Positions 18,023 through 27,128 of a stretch of 51,387 nucleotides of DNA are shown piece by piece (position 1 is the stretch's first letter; every line of letters begins with the position of its first letter). Source of the stretch: Flavobacterium sp. UBA6135 (GTDB lineage: Bacteria; Bacteroidota; Bacteroidia; Flavobacteriales; Flavobacteriaceae); contig NZ_DIVJ01000001.1 in assembly GCF_002428305.1 (NCBI RefSeq), positions 1 to 51,387 of the forward strand, written 5' to 3'. The position numbers and the translations under genes are program-made. The notes beneath the pieces are model-generated. The model was not told where the DNA came from. It did no database searches and saw nothing but the letters and a program-made list of their open reading frames with translations.

Positions 18023-18749
18023 CATTATAAAAAAAAATGTTTATAAACTCATTCCAAAAAGAGTATTAATTCAAAACGAACAACTTATCAGAAAAATGAT
18101 TTCCTTCTTTTACAAAGGAAATACTAACCTATGTACTATTTGTAATTCAAAACTAAAACACTTCATTGAGCAAAAAGAAAAAGGCAAGTTATGTCCTAAT
18201 TGCGGGAGCTTACCTAGAAATAGAAGATTATGGACACTTTTAAACAATGAATACCTGCAAAAAGATATGTTAATTATAGACTTCTCCCCTAGTAGATGTT
18301 TATACCGAAAATTAAAAAAAATAAAAACAATCAATTATATAGCTTCAGATTTATCGGATGATTTTATTGCAGAATATAACTATGACATCACTAATATCAA
18401 CGCTAAAGAAAATCAATTTGATTTAATTATTTGTTATCACATCTTAGAACATGTAATTGAAGATAGTAAAGCTATAAAAGAACTTAGAAGGGTTCTGAAA
18501 CAAGATGGAAAAATACTTATTCAAACTCCTTTTAAAGAAGGAAACATCTATGAAAACTTTGCAATTACAAAACCTGAAGAACGGTTGAAGCATTTTGGAC
18601 AAGAAGACCATGTAAGGATATATAGTATCGAAGGACTAAAATCAAGATTAGAACAAGAAAGCTTGAAAGTTGAAATTAGAGATTATAAAAACTATGACGA
18701 TTATTTAGGTCTTGTTCCTGAAGTCATTTTGGTGGTTTCTAAAAATTGA
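18015..18749 (+). CDS. SAM-dependent methyltransferase with N-terminal zinc ribbon
   Basis: The 244-residue protein carries two CxxC pairs (Cys40/Cys43 and Cys60/Cys63) that form a likely zinc ribbon. A class I methyltransferase fold follows from about residue 83: motif I LIIDFSPSRCLYRKL, the acidic SDLSDD after beta-2 and DLIICYHILEHV, typical of Methyltransf_11. Motif I lacks the usual GxGxG, having only a Pro/Ser-rich loop. The start overlaps the end of the glycosyltransferase gene by 8 bp. The context implies methylation of a glycan or its precursor, but this is inference. Confidence 0.8.
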   Translation: MYNIIKKNVYKLIPKRVLIQNEQLIRKMISFFYKGNTNLCTICNSKLKHFIEQKEKGKLCPNCGSLPRNRRLWTLLNNEYLQKDMLIIDFSPSRCLYRKLKKIKTINYIASDLSDDFIAEYNYDITNINAKENQFDLIICYHILEHVIEDSKAIKELRRVLKQDGKILIQTPFKEGNIYENFAITKPEERLKHFGQEDHVRIYSIEGLKSRLEQESLKVEIRDYKNYDDYLGLVPEVILVVSKN

Positions 18750-18801
18750 TGAATGAATAAATTCTTTCACATGATTTTTTTTTACTTCTTATTAAATTTA
18801 A

Positions 18802-18809
18802 TACTTTTG
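18802..18809 (+). promoter_or_regulatory. Candidate -7 element before the glycosyltransferase at 18827
   Basis: TACTTTTG matches TAnnTTTG in full, 17 bp before the ATG. No clear TTG element is found at the right spacing. Confidence 0.4.
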
Positions 18810-18826
18810 AAATTTAAGACAAATTA

Positions 18827-19762
18827 ATGCCAAGATTTTCAGTTATTATTCCACTTTATAATAAAGAAAACTTTATTAAAAATACTATTAAAAGTGTTTT
18901 GAATCAAACGTTTACAGATTTTGAATTAATTATTGTGGATGATTGTTCGACTGATGGAAGTCTAAGTGAGATAAAGAGTTTTACAAATACCAATGTTAGA
19001 ATTATAGAACACGATGTTAACAAAGGTTTATCAGCTTCAAGGAATACGGGAATACTAAATTCAAATGCTGAATATGTAACTTTTTTGGATGCAGATGATT
19101 TATGGAAGGAAAATTTTTTATACGAAATTAATAAGTTAATTAAAGAGTTTCCCCTTGCTTCGCTATATGCTACAAACTATGAAGAAATTGATGTCAATAA
19201 CAAAATTGTATTACCCAAAAATGGTTCGGATAAATTACCCGAAAAATCACAAATAGATGATTTTTTTAGAATTAACATTATGCAATCATTATATAACCTA
19301 TCAGGCTTTTGTGTTAAAAAAAATGTATTTAACGATGTTGGCATGTTTAATACTGCCATAACCTTTGGTGAAGACATTGATTTTAACATAAGGGCTAATT
19401 TAAAATTCAAATTAGCATATTCAAATGTACCTTTGACTAGCTATATTGTACATTCACAAAATCAAATAACTCAGGGAAAATTGAGTCCCAAAACAATAAC
19501 CAATTTTGATTTTTACGAGCAAAATAACCCGGGAAACAGTTCTTTAAAAAAATTTCTGGATTTTCAGCGATACACTAAAGCTAAACAATACAAAATAGAA
19601 AACAATAGTAGTTCATACAAAAAAATGATAAAACAAATCAACTTATCTAATTTGACCTTGAAACAAAAAATACTATTGTTTTCTCCTGCTTTTCTTTTGA
19701 AAATGATTAAAAAAGTGAAGACCTTTTTGTTGGTAAAAGGTTTTAGAGTTACTTCTTATTAA
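18827..19762 (+). CDS. Glycosyltransferase family 2
   Basis: The 311-residue GT-A enzyme begins FSVIIPLYNKENFI, followed by the nucleotide-binding VDDCSTDGS and the DADD metal site in VTFLDADDLWKE. The segment DVGMFN, then TFGEDIDF, supplies the second acidic motif (ED) of GT2 enzymes. The C-terminal third is basic and partly hydrophobic. It is read from its own -7-like element 77 bp past the methyltransferase. It converges with the ketoisomerase gene (3 bp apart). Donor and acceptor are unknown. Confidence 0.9.
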   Translation: MPRFSVIIPLYNKENFIKNTIKSVLNQTFTDFELIIVDDCSTDGSLSEIKSFTNTNVRIIEHDVNKGLSASRNTGILNSNAEYVTFLDADDLWKENFLYEINKLIKEFPLASLYATNYEEIDVNNKIVLPKNGSDKLPEKSQIDDFFRINIMQSLYNLSGFCVKKNVFNDVGMFNTAITFGEDIDFNIRANLKFKLAYSNVPLTSYIVHSQNQITQGKLSPKTITNFDFYEQNNPGNSSLKKFLDFQRYTKAKQYKIENNSSSYKKMIKQINLSNLTLKQKILLFSPAFLLKMIKKVKTFLLVKGFRVTSY

Positions 19763-19765
19763 ATG

Positions 19766-20161
19766 CTATTTCTTATTATAATCTAAAAATTTATCAAAAT
19801 CACGGATGTAGTCTTCTTCACTAAAAACTTCAGAAGCTAAAACTAAACAAACTGACCCCGAAGAAAAATTTTCTAATTCCCTCCAAATATTTTCATTAAT
19901 AAGCAATCCTTTATCTGGTTTATTCAATGTTATTTTTTGAGTTGCTGTTGGTGTTTTTAAAACAACATCGAAACTTCCGGAAACAGCAATCAGCAACTGC
20001 TTCAGGTTTCTATGAGCATGACCTCCACGGTGTGAACTGCTTGGAACATCAAAAAGATAATAAACTCTGTTGATTTCAAAAGGAATTGTATCTTTTTCAA
20101 TTATGGCAAGATTACCTCGATAGTCTTCTCTCTTTGGAATTTGTAAAATTTCTATATTCAT
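19766..20161 (-). CDS. dTDP-sugar 3,4-ketoisomerase, FdtA/QdtA type
   Basis: A 131-residue single-domain cupin. The hallmark SSHRGGHAHRNLKQ block (about 47-60) gives the active-site histidines, and early DYRGNLAIIE and late DYIRDF segments are family features. Known members isomerise dTDP-4-keto-6-deoxyglucose to the 3-keto sugar, a step toward dTDP-Fuc3N or Qui3N used in surface glycans. The partner aminotransferase and acyltransferase are absent from this window, so the pathway must be completed elsewhere. It lies 8 bp downstream of the glycosyltransferase at 20170, likely as one operon. Confidence 0.88.
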   Translation of the reverse strand: MNIEILQIPKREDYRGNLAIIEKDTIPFEINRVYYLFDVPSSSHRGGHAHRNLKQLLIAVSGSFDVVLKTPTATQKITLNKPDKGLLINENIWRELENFSSGSVCLVLASEVFSEEDYIRDFDKFLDYNKK

Positions 20162-20169
20162 AGAGCAAA

Positions 20170-21258
20170 TTATTTATATTTTAAAAAGTTCAACCATTGC
20201 TTTCCAATATTCTCCAATGCAAATTTCTCCACACTTTCAATGGCATTCGATTTACAAAACCTGTATAGTTCTTGGTCCGCTATCATTTCGTTCAAGGCTT
20301 TTGTGAGCTTTTCTATATTTTGATCTTCTACTAAAAGTCCATTATGTTTATGTGTTATAATTTCATTTGGCCCTGTAAAACAATCAAACGAAACTACGGG
20401 TGTTCCTGTTGCCAGACTTTCTATTAATACATTCGGGAAACCTTCATTTTTACTTGATAAAACTGAAAAAATAGCGTTTTTTTGATATGGAAACGGGTTT
20501 TGTTGATGACCTTTAAAAACTACTTTATTTCTCAGATTTTTTTGTATTACTAATGTTTCCAATTCATTGAAGTGCTTTCCTTCACCTAAAATTAAAAGTT
20601 TTATATTTTTTTCCGGTAAAACAGAATTTGCATACGCCTCAATCAGCTTGTCGAACTGTTTTACTTTGTTATTCATTCTTCCTACTGCAATAATGTAATT
20701 TTTTTCTTCGGGAATAAACAGTTTGCTTTTCTGTTCTATTTGTTCTAAATCGAAAGGATTATAAATTGTTTGAATAGGGATATTCAATATTTTTTTTACT
20801 CTTTCTTCAATTGCTTTACTGACTGTTACAATATAGGTTCCTTTATAAATCAATTTGGCAATTATATTATTTTTGGGAACATACCACTGGATAAAACCAC
20901 TATGTACAGTATAAATTACAGGAACATTATAGGCAAAATATCTTATAAGAAGTTCATTTAAATTATTTACACGATACCTGAAATCAATAATATGATCTAC
21001 TTTATTTTCTCTAAGATACTTTCGTAAAACATATATTTTTTTGAGTTTATCGAAAATAGTTTTGTTTTTCATTTTCCCTAAATTCAATAATTTTCCTGAA
21101 TACTCATACGCAATATCATCAAAAATAATAATGTTGTGAACCAAAATTCCATTGTTTTCAAAAAAAACTGAAAGTGTAGCATGCACTTTTTCGGCACCTC
21201 CGCCTGCCAATATATCTCCAATAAGGGCTATTTTAAGGTCAATTTTTTCTTTATTCAT
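20170..21258 (-). CDS. Glycosyltransferase family 4
   Basis: A 362-residue GT-B enzyme. The N-terminal donor-independent half contains GGGAEKVHAT near residues 18-27. The C-terminal half has the GT4 blocks: YNPFD, GRMNNKVKQFDKLIEA, ILGEGKHF, and the EGFPNVLIESL motif with the spaced glutamates that contact the donor, then GTPVVSFD and GPNEII. It probably extends a lipid-linked surface glycan in the cytoplasm. It starts 40 bp from the divergent glycosyltransferase at 21299 and leads into the ketoisomerase gene. Confidence 0.9.
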   Translation of the reverse strand: MNKEKIDLKIALIGDILAGGGAEKVHATLSVFFENNGILVHNIIIFDDIAYEYSGKLLNLGKMKNKTIFDKLKKIYVLRKYLRENKVDHIIDFRYRVNNLNELLIRYFAYNVPVIYTVHSGFIQWYVPKNNIIAKLIYKGTYIVTVSKAIEERVKKILNIPIQTIYNPFDLEQIEQKSKLFIPEEKNYIIAVGRMNNKVKQFDKLIEAYANSVLPEKNIKLLILGEGKHFNELETLVIQKNLRNKVVFKGHQQNPFPYQKNAIFSVLSSKNEGFPNVLIESLATGTPVVSFDCFTGPNEIITHKHNGLLVEDQNIEKLTKALNEMIADQELYRFCKSNAIESVEKFALENIGKQWLNFLKYK

Positions 21259-21298
21259 TTTTGAATTGCTATTTTCGTAAACAAATATAAATGAATTT

Positions 21299-22438
21299 AT
21301 GAGAATATTGTTAGTGGGAGAATACAGCCGTTTGCATAATTCATTAAAAGAAGGGTTGGTAGAACTTGGCTATGAAGTGAAAATTGTTGGAAATGGCGAT
21401 GGTTTTAAAAAATATCTCGTCGATTTTAATACAGAAGCCTTTTGGAGTCAAACTAAAGTAATTAATAAAATACGTCAAATTATTTTTAGATTATTTAGGT
21501 TCGATTTTGCTAAAACCGAAAGAGGATTACGATTTTGGATGTATTTAAAACACTTTAAGAACTACGATATTGTACAATTCATCAACGAAGCACCCATTAA
21601 AACAACTTCAAAATTTGAATTGTTTTTGCTTGAAAAATTACTACAACAAAACCCTAAAATGTTTTTGCTCTCGAGCGGAATTGATAATAAAAATGTGGAA
21701 TTTCTACTAAAAAAAAACCTTAATTATTCGATTCTGAATCCTTATTTTGAAAATCCAAATTTAAAAAATGAATACCGATATATTTTTGATTATCTAAAAC
21801 CATCTCATCAAAAGCTGAGTGCTTTTGTGTATCAAAAAACAAAAGGAATCATTGCATCTGATATTGATTATGTATTGCCTCTTTTAGGAAACCCTAAATT
21901 TTTAGGGTTGATACCTAATCCTATAAACTTAAATAAATTTGAATTTCATGATATTCAAATAAAAGATAAAATATGCATTTTTTTAGGTATAAACACATGG
22001 AATGCTACTCAAAAGGGTGTGGTTTATTTTGAAAAAGCTCTTGAAATCATCAAGAAAAAATACCCTTCAAAAGTTGAAATCATTATAACAACAAATCTTC
22101 CCTACAAAGAATATATAAATGCTAACAACAAGTGTCATATTGTTTTGGATATGGTCTACGCTTATGACCAAGGCTACAACGCTCTTGAAGCTATGGCAAA
22201 AGGAAAAGTGGTTTTTACCGGTGCCGAAAAAGAATTTATGGAGCATTATCAGTTAACCGAGAGAGTTTGTGTAAATGCATTGCCTGATGTGGAATCTATA
22301 GTTCAGGAATTATCTTTTTTAATTGAAAATCCGGATGAAATTGTCAATATGAGCAAACGAGCCCGAACTTTTATAGAAAAGGAACATCATTATGTGACCA
22401 TTGCACAAAAATATGTTGACGTTTGGACTAAAAATTAA
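21299..22438 (+). CDS. Glycosyltransferase, GT-B fold
   Basis: The 379-residue product begins MRILLVGEYSRLHNSL, an opening typical of GT-B sugar transferases. It carries IPNPINLNKF near the domain junction, then the C-terminal LGINTWNATQKG and YDQGYNALEAMAKGKVVFTG blocks. The last is a version of the GT4 E-x7-E element (NALEAMAKGK). It is a weaker match to GT4 than its divergent neighbour at 20170 and may belong to a less studied subfamily. Its 3' end overlaps the convergent nitronate monooxygenase gene by 11 bp. Confidence 0.78.
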   Translation: MRILLVGEYSRLHNSLKEGLVELGYEVKIVGNGDGFKKYLVDFNTEAFWSQTKVINKIRQIIFRLFRFDFAKTERGLRFWMYLKHFKNYDIVQFINEAPIKTTSKFELFLLEKLLQQNPKMFLLSSGIDNKNVEFLLKKNLNYSILNPYFENPNLKNEYRYIFDYLKPSHQKLSAFVYQKTKGIIASDIDYVLPLLGNPKFLGLIPNPINLNKFEFHDIQIKDKICIFLGINTWNATQKGVVYFEKALEIIKKKYPSKVEIIITTNLPYKEYINANNKCHIVLDMVYAYDQGYNALEAMAKGKVVFTGAEKEFMEHYQLTERVCVNALPDVESIVQELSFLIENPDEIVNMSKRARTFIEKEHHYVTIAQKYVDVWTKN

Positions 22439-23372
22439 GGTTTGAAATTTCTTTTTTTGAAGTTTCAAAATCGGTAATAATTTCAGCTATAATTTCTTGT
22501 ACAGGTTTGATTTCGTGAATTAATCCCGCAATTTGACCAATCTCTAATTCGCCTTCAATTAAATCTCCTTCAAACATCCCTCGTTTTGCTCTAGCCCGAC
22601 CCAATAATTCTTTTAATTGATCTGTAGTGGGACATGTAGCATACAATTCTTGAACATCGTTATAGAACTTATTTTTAACCAACCGAACGGGGGCTAATTC
22701 TTTTAAAGTCACTTGCGTATCGCCTTCTTTTACATCCAAAATCGTTTGCTTAAAATTATCATGAGCTGAACTTTCAACAGAAGCTGCAAAACGACTGCCC
22801 ATTTGAATACCATCTGCTCCTAAAATCATGGCGGCCAACATGCCCTTTCCGTTGGCAATTCCACCTGCTGCAATTAATGGAATAGTGATACTCTCCCGAA
22901 CCATAGGAATTAAAGTAAATGTTGTGGTTTCTTCTCTTCCGTTATGACCTCCGGCTTCAAATCCTTCAGCTACTACTGCATCAACGCCGGCTTCTTGTGC
23001 TTTTAACGCAAACTTTGAACTGCTGACAACATGAACTACGGTTATCCCCTTTTCTTTTAAAAATGCCGTCCAGGTCTTTGGATTTCCTGCAGAAGTAAAA
23101 ACAATCTTCACACCTTCTTCCACAATGATTTGCATGATTTCCTCTAAATTGGGATACAACATAGGAACGTTTACACCAAAAGGCTTATCTGTTGCTTTTT
23201 TACATTTTTGAATGTGTTCCCGTAAAACTTCAGGATACATGGAACCGGCTCCAATAAGTCCTAAACCGCCTGCATTGCTAACTGCACTGGCCAATTTGTA
23301 GCCACTGTTCCAAATCATGCCGCCTTGAATAATGGGATATTGAATGTTGAAGAGTTGGGTAATTCTGTTCAT
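22428..23372 (-). CDS. Nitronate monooxygenase-family flavoprotein
   Basis: A 314-residue TIM-barrel FMN enzyme that, in characterised relatives, oxidises alkyl nitronates. It opens IQYPIIQGGMIWNSG and shows GGLGLIG (35-41), the EGFEAGGHNGR loop with His143 as candidate catalytic base, and the FMN phosphate segment LIAAGGIANGKG then GADGIQMGSRF. Related enoyl reductases (FabK type) share these features, so the exact substrate is uncertain. It follows the protease gene by 3 bp, so one transcript is likely. Confidence 0.85.
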   Translation of the reverse strand: MNRITQLFNIQYPIIQGGMIWNSGYKLASAVSNAGGLGLIGAGSMYPEVLREHIQKCKKATDKPFGVNVPMLYPNLEEIMQIIVEEGVKIVFTSAGNPKTWTAFLKEKGITVVHVVSSSKFALKAQEAGVDAVVAEGFEAGGHNGREETTTFTLIPMVRESITIPLIAAGGIANGKGMLAAMILGADGIQMGSRFAASVESSAHDNFKQTILDVKEGDTQVTLKELAPVRLVKNKFYNDVQELYATCPTTDQLKELLGRARAKRGMFEGDLIEGELEIGQIAGLIHEIKPVQEIIAEIITDFETSKKEISNLNF

Positions 23373-23375
23373 GAA

Positions 23376-24989
23376 TTATTTTTTAATGAGTTTGCCTTTT
23401 CTATGTTCTGATGGAGTTTGAAACGAATAAAAATACAATCCCGATTGTAACTGTGATAACGAAAGTGTCTGATTGGCCTGAATAGTTTGTTGTTGAACCA
23501 CTCGTCCTGTTGCGTTGTAAAGTATAAAATTACCGCTTTCAAACTCATTTGAAAACGCGATTGTTATTTCATTTTCAAATGGATTTGGATATATCGTAAA
23601 CACATTGGAGGAAATGGTTTCTGTTGAAAGCAACAAACCGTTTTGATAAGCTGCATAAAAATTAGGAATACCATAACCCAATTGTGCTGTTGGAGTGGTA
23701 TAAATCGAAGCAGATTCTCTAATTAATTGAAGAATTTCTGCATTGGTAAGATTGGGCAAACTTTGCCACAAACAAGCCACTAAACCTGCCGTTATCGGAC
23801 TTGAAAATGACGTGCCGTTAGCTCCTCCGATTGTTCCGGTTGATGTAGCAACTATGGCTCCAACTCCTTGGGCTACAACATCGGGTTTTATTCTGTTATC
23901 CGCTGAAGGACCAATAGAACTAAATGAGGCATAATTACCTTCAGAATTAACAGCTCCAACGGTCAAAGTATTCAAAGCATCGCCGGGAGTAGTAATGTAT
24001 TGCCAAGCACTATTTCCTGAATTTCCGGCGGAAGTCACACAAATCATCCCACGGGTAAAAGCAATTGCAGCTCCTCGAGCAATGAAAGTTGTGGTTCCGT
24101 TCATCGCAGCATAATTATAATTATAAGCCGGATTATCAAAAGTGGAATAACCCAACGAAGTATTGATAATATCAACGCCAAAACTATCGGCTAATTCGGC
24201 TGCCTCAACCCACAGCGATTCTTCTAATGGATTTTCATAAGTATTAGATTCTGTGACAAACAAATAGTATTTTGCATCGGGAGCACTTCCAATTAATTGG
24301 TTTTCCACAAAAGCTCCCATGTTGGATAACACTAAAGTTCCGTGTGAACCACCACTATATATGGCATCATTTCGCAACACAAAATTATAGCCACCCAACA
24401 ATAGATTATTATCAAACAAGCGTTGAAAAGGTGCCGTTGTATTCACTCCTGTAAAACCATTATCCATTACAGCAATGATTTTTCCGGTTCCTGTAAAATC
24501 ATTTTGATGTAACAAATGGCCATTCATCATAGTTACTTGATTGGAAGAATTCCCATATTGGTACGTAACTTGCGTTTCCAAGTTTTTTTCTACAGAAGCC
24601 ATTTGTTGAAATCGTCCGGAAGTGTTTGTATTCAATGCCGCATTGGCAAATTGAATTTGTGTTACAAAAGAAATAGTATCTAAAAATTGAATAGCTTGTT
24701 GACTTCCACGAACATGAACCGCATTGAGCCATTTGGATTGTGCCAAAACGGTAACTCCATTATTTGATGCCACTTGAGTCACATAAGGTTGATGAATAGG
24801 AACATCCAAATTGTCCAAAGCAATAGACTGAGCCGAACGTCGGTCTAACGCTCTTTGAGAAAGCATTTCTAAAGGATTGGATAAATAATAAACTGCATCA
24901 GGTTTGTTTGAAAAATAAACCCATGCGTCTTCTTGTGAAAAACCAAACGATATACTTATTAAAAAGAAAAACAGTATTGATTTTCTCAT
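23376..24989 (-). CDS. Secreted subtilisin-like serine protease (S8) with T9SS sorting domain
   Basis: The 537-residue protein has a signal peptide (about 1-18, ending FSQ), an N-terminal prodomain-like part, then a peptidase S8 domain. The catalytic triad reads Asp176 in AVMDNG, His216 in GSHGTLV and Ser394 in NGTSFSSP, with the oxyanion Asn323 in SAGNSG. The last 80 residues are a T9SS type A domain (IYPNPFENEI, NATGRVV, GLYFYSF, GKLIKK), so it should be exported and released or anchored at the surface. It is 24 bp downstream of mnmA and 3 bp upstream of the nitronate monooxygenase gene. Confidence 0.93.
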   Translation of the reverse strand: MRKSILFFFLISISFGFSQEDAWVYFSNKPDAVYYLSNPLEMLSQRALDRRSAQSIALDNLDVPIHQPYVTQVASNNGVTVLAQSKWLNAVHVRGSQQAIQFLDTISFVTQIQFANAALNTNTSGRFQQMASVEKNLETQVTYQYGNSSNQVTMMNGHLLHQNDFTGTGKIIAVMDNGFTGVNTTAPFQRLFDNNLLLGGYNFVLRNDAIYSGGSHGTLVLSNMGAFVENQLIGSAPDAKYYLFVTESNTYENPLEESLWVEAAELADSFGVDIINTSLGYSTFDNPAYNYNYAAMNGTTTFIARGAAIAFTRGMICVTSAGNSGNSAWQYITTPGDALNTLTVGAVNSEGNYASFSSIGPSADNRIKPDVVAQGVGAIVATSTGTIGGANGTSFSSPITAGLVACLWQSLPNLTNAEILQLIRESASIYTTPTAQLGYGIPNFYAAYQNGLLLSTETISSNVFTIYPNPFENEITIAFSNEFESGNFILYNATGRVVQQQTIQANQTLSLSQLQSGLYFYSFQTPSEHRKGKLIKK

Positions 24990-25013
24990 ACTTTCAATTT
25001 TTTGAAAGCTAAG

Positions 25014-26201
25014 TTACGAAATTACTCCGGAACCTAACAATTCTTCACCCAAATGCCAAGATACAAACTGACCCGGCGTTATGGCTGATTGAGGTTCGTC
25101 AAATACAACATACAAACCGTCTTTTGTTTGATGTAAAGTGGCATTTTGAAGCGGTTGTCGGTAGCGAATGCGAGCCATAACTTTCATGGTATCATTGGTT
25201 TTCAAGCGTAAATCTTCGCGAATCCAATGCACTTCATGAGACAAAACTTTCAACACTTTTCTAAACAAACCGGGATGTGAAGCACCCTGACCGGTGTAAA
25301 TTATATTGTTTTCAACATCTGTTGCAATAATAAACAAACCCTCTTTGGTGCCGCCAACATTCAAGCCTTTGCGTTGACCGATGGTAAAATAATGAGCTCC
25401 TTGATGTTTGCCTACTATTTTTCCCATGGAGGAAGTATAACTTAAAGGTTGAGCTTCAAATTCCAGTTGGTCTTCTTTTAATTCGAATTTTGGTTTTGGC
25501 AAACTATAAATAGAATCATTTGCTGCGATTTCAATAATAATTCCTTCTTTGGGTTGTAATTGTTGTTGTAAAAATTCAGGTAAGCGTACTTTCCCAATGA
25601 AACACAAACCTTGAGAATCTTTCTTTTCTGCGGTTACCAAGTCCATTTGAGCGGCAATTTCTCTAACTTGTGGTTTGGTCAATTCCCCAATAGGGAATAA
25701 TGATTTGGCCAACTGCTCTTGAGAAAGCTGACATAAAAAATAGGATTGATCTTTATTGCCGTCAACACCTGCTAATAATTGATAGATTTCTTTTCCGTCT
25801 TTTTCTAGAGTTCCTTTTCTGCAATAATGTCCGGTAGCTACATAATCAGCTCCCAAACTCAACGCAATTTTCATAAATACATCAAACTTGATTTCGCGAT
25901 TGCACAACACATCCGGATTGGGGGTTCGACCGTTTTTGTATTCGTTGAACATATAATCCACAATACGTTCTTTATATTGTTCGCTTAAATCGACTGTTTG
26001 AAATGGAATACCTAATTTTTCAGCTACTAAAAGTGCATCATTAGAATCTTCTAACCACGGACATTCATCAGAAATAGTTACAGAATCATCGTGCCAGTTT
26101 TTCATAAACAGCCCAATTACTTCATAACCTTGTTCTTTTAATAAATAAGCGGCTACGCTTGAATCTACACCTCCCGAAAGTCCTACTACTACTCTTTTCA
26201 T
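25014..26201 (-). CDS. mnmA: tRNA-specific 2-thiouridylase MnmA
   Basis: Adds sulfur to U34 of Lys, Glu and Gln tRNAs. The 395-residue product starts at the ATG at 26201 (MKRVVVGLSGGVDSS, the PP-loop at 8-14), with AAGGTA just upstream; a TTG five codons earlier is unlikely. The catalytic cysteines are Cys100 in NPDVLCNREIKF and Cys200 in GLCFIGK. The ATGHY and DQSYFL segments and a C-terminal beta-barrel tRNA-binding part are present. It follows a YwqK-like gene by 44 bp and precedes the S8 protease by 24 bp. Confidence 0.97.
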   Translation of the reverse strand: MKRVVVGLSGGVDSSVAAYLLKEQGYEVIGLFMKNWHDDSVTISDECPWLEDSNDALLVAEKLGIPFQTVDLSEQYKERIVDYMFNEYKNGRTPNPDVLCNREIKFDVFMKIALSLGADYVATGHYCRKGTLEKDGKEIYQLLAGVDGNKDQSYFLCQLSQEQLAKSLFPIGELTKPQVREIAAQMDLVTAEKKDSQGLCFIGKVRLPEFLQQQLQPKEGIIIEIAANDSIYSLPKPKFELKEDQLEFEAQPLSYTSSMGKIVGKHQGAHYFTIGQRKGLNVGGTKEGLFIIATDVENNIIYTGQGASHPGLFRKVLKVLSHEVHWIREDLRLKTNDTMKVMARIRYRQPLQNATLHQTKDGLYVVFDEPQSAITPGQFVSWHLGEELLGSGVIS

Positions 26202-26245
26202 TACCTTAAATTCCAATTTGACTGCAAAAATACCACATATATTGC

Positions 26246-27004
26246 TTATAGTTTTCGCTCTTTAACTTTTCTTTTAGTGGCTGTCGGGTCGGGGTTAGCG
26301 GCTTCTTTTGGTCGTTTGGTTCGAAATAACTCCTTTTTTTCTGTTCTTACCAATTTACCTTTTTCATAATACTTCCACTCGCCAACAGACAATCCGTTTT
26401 TATATTGACCGGTGATACTTATTGTCCCATCAGTTTCTTTATAAATTGCCGGACCGTGAAAGAGGTCGTTCTTATAATTTAATTCTTCCATTACAATGCC
26501 GTTTTCAGCATACTTTTTATAAGACCCTTCTCTTTTGCCTTCTTTATAATTGGTTTCTTCTGCTAGTTCTCCACTTTTATAAAACACTTTTCGAACGCCG
26601 TCTAATTTTCCATTTTTATAATTTTCTAAAGTCATGATTTGATCCATGTCTAAGTGGTAGTATTTCCACTCTCCTTCATACAACTTATTAACTACTTTGC
26701 CTTCGCTTACTTTAAATTTACCTTTATAAAAAATGGTGTAGGCCGAATTATCTTTTGCATCAAACTCACGGGTTGCAACCACTCGTTTTGTTTTTGTGTT
26801 GTCATAAAAAGTAAAAACACCAACCTCTTTACCATTTTCAAAGGTTCCTTCATATTTTAAATTTTTGGTATCGTCATAATACCCTTTCCAAAGACCGTGC
26901 TTCTGCCCTTTTGCATTCAATTGATTGGGTTCCGATTGAGAAAATAATTGTGTTACAGTCAAAAAACAAAGTATTAATAACGGTAAAAACTTTTTTTGAA
27001 ACAT
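26246..27004 (-). CDS. Exported MORN/YwqK-type repeat protein
   Basis: A 252-residue product from the ATG at 27004 (MFQKKFLPLLILCFL, a signal peptide ending FSQ); a longer upstream reading has no signal. The mature part has about seven repeats of the pattern Y-x-G-x-x-x-x-G-x-W-x-x-Y, such as KHGLWKGYYDD, YEGEWKYYH, LAEETNYKEGKREG and GLSVGEWKYY. These are MORN-like repeats of the YwqK family, which databases label antitoxin with little support. The C-terminus is a basic tail (KRKVKERKL). It may be a periplasmic structural protein; function unknown. Confidence 0.8.
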   Translation of the reverse strand: MFQKKFLPLLILCFLTVTQLFSQSEPNQLNAKGQKHGLWKGYYDDTKNLKYEGTFENGKEVGVFTFYDNTKTKRVVATREFDAKDNSAYTIFYKGKFKVSEGKVVNKLYEGEWKYYHLDMDQIMTLENYKNGKLDGVRKVFYKSGELAEETNYKEGKREGSYKKYAENGIVMEELNYKNDLFHGPAIYKETDGTISITGQYKNGLSVGEWKYYEKGKLVRTEKKELFRTKRPKEAANPDPTATKRKVKERKL

Positions 27005-27128
27005 ACTTTTAAAATTAGTATTACTTAAACTATAAATTGGACTATTTAGTATTGCAAGCCTTATTTTTACAAACAAATCAACTAAATTTGATAAACTCGA
27101 TTTCGAGTACAAAAATAAACAATTATTT

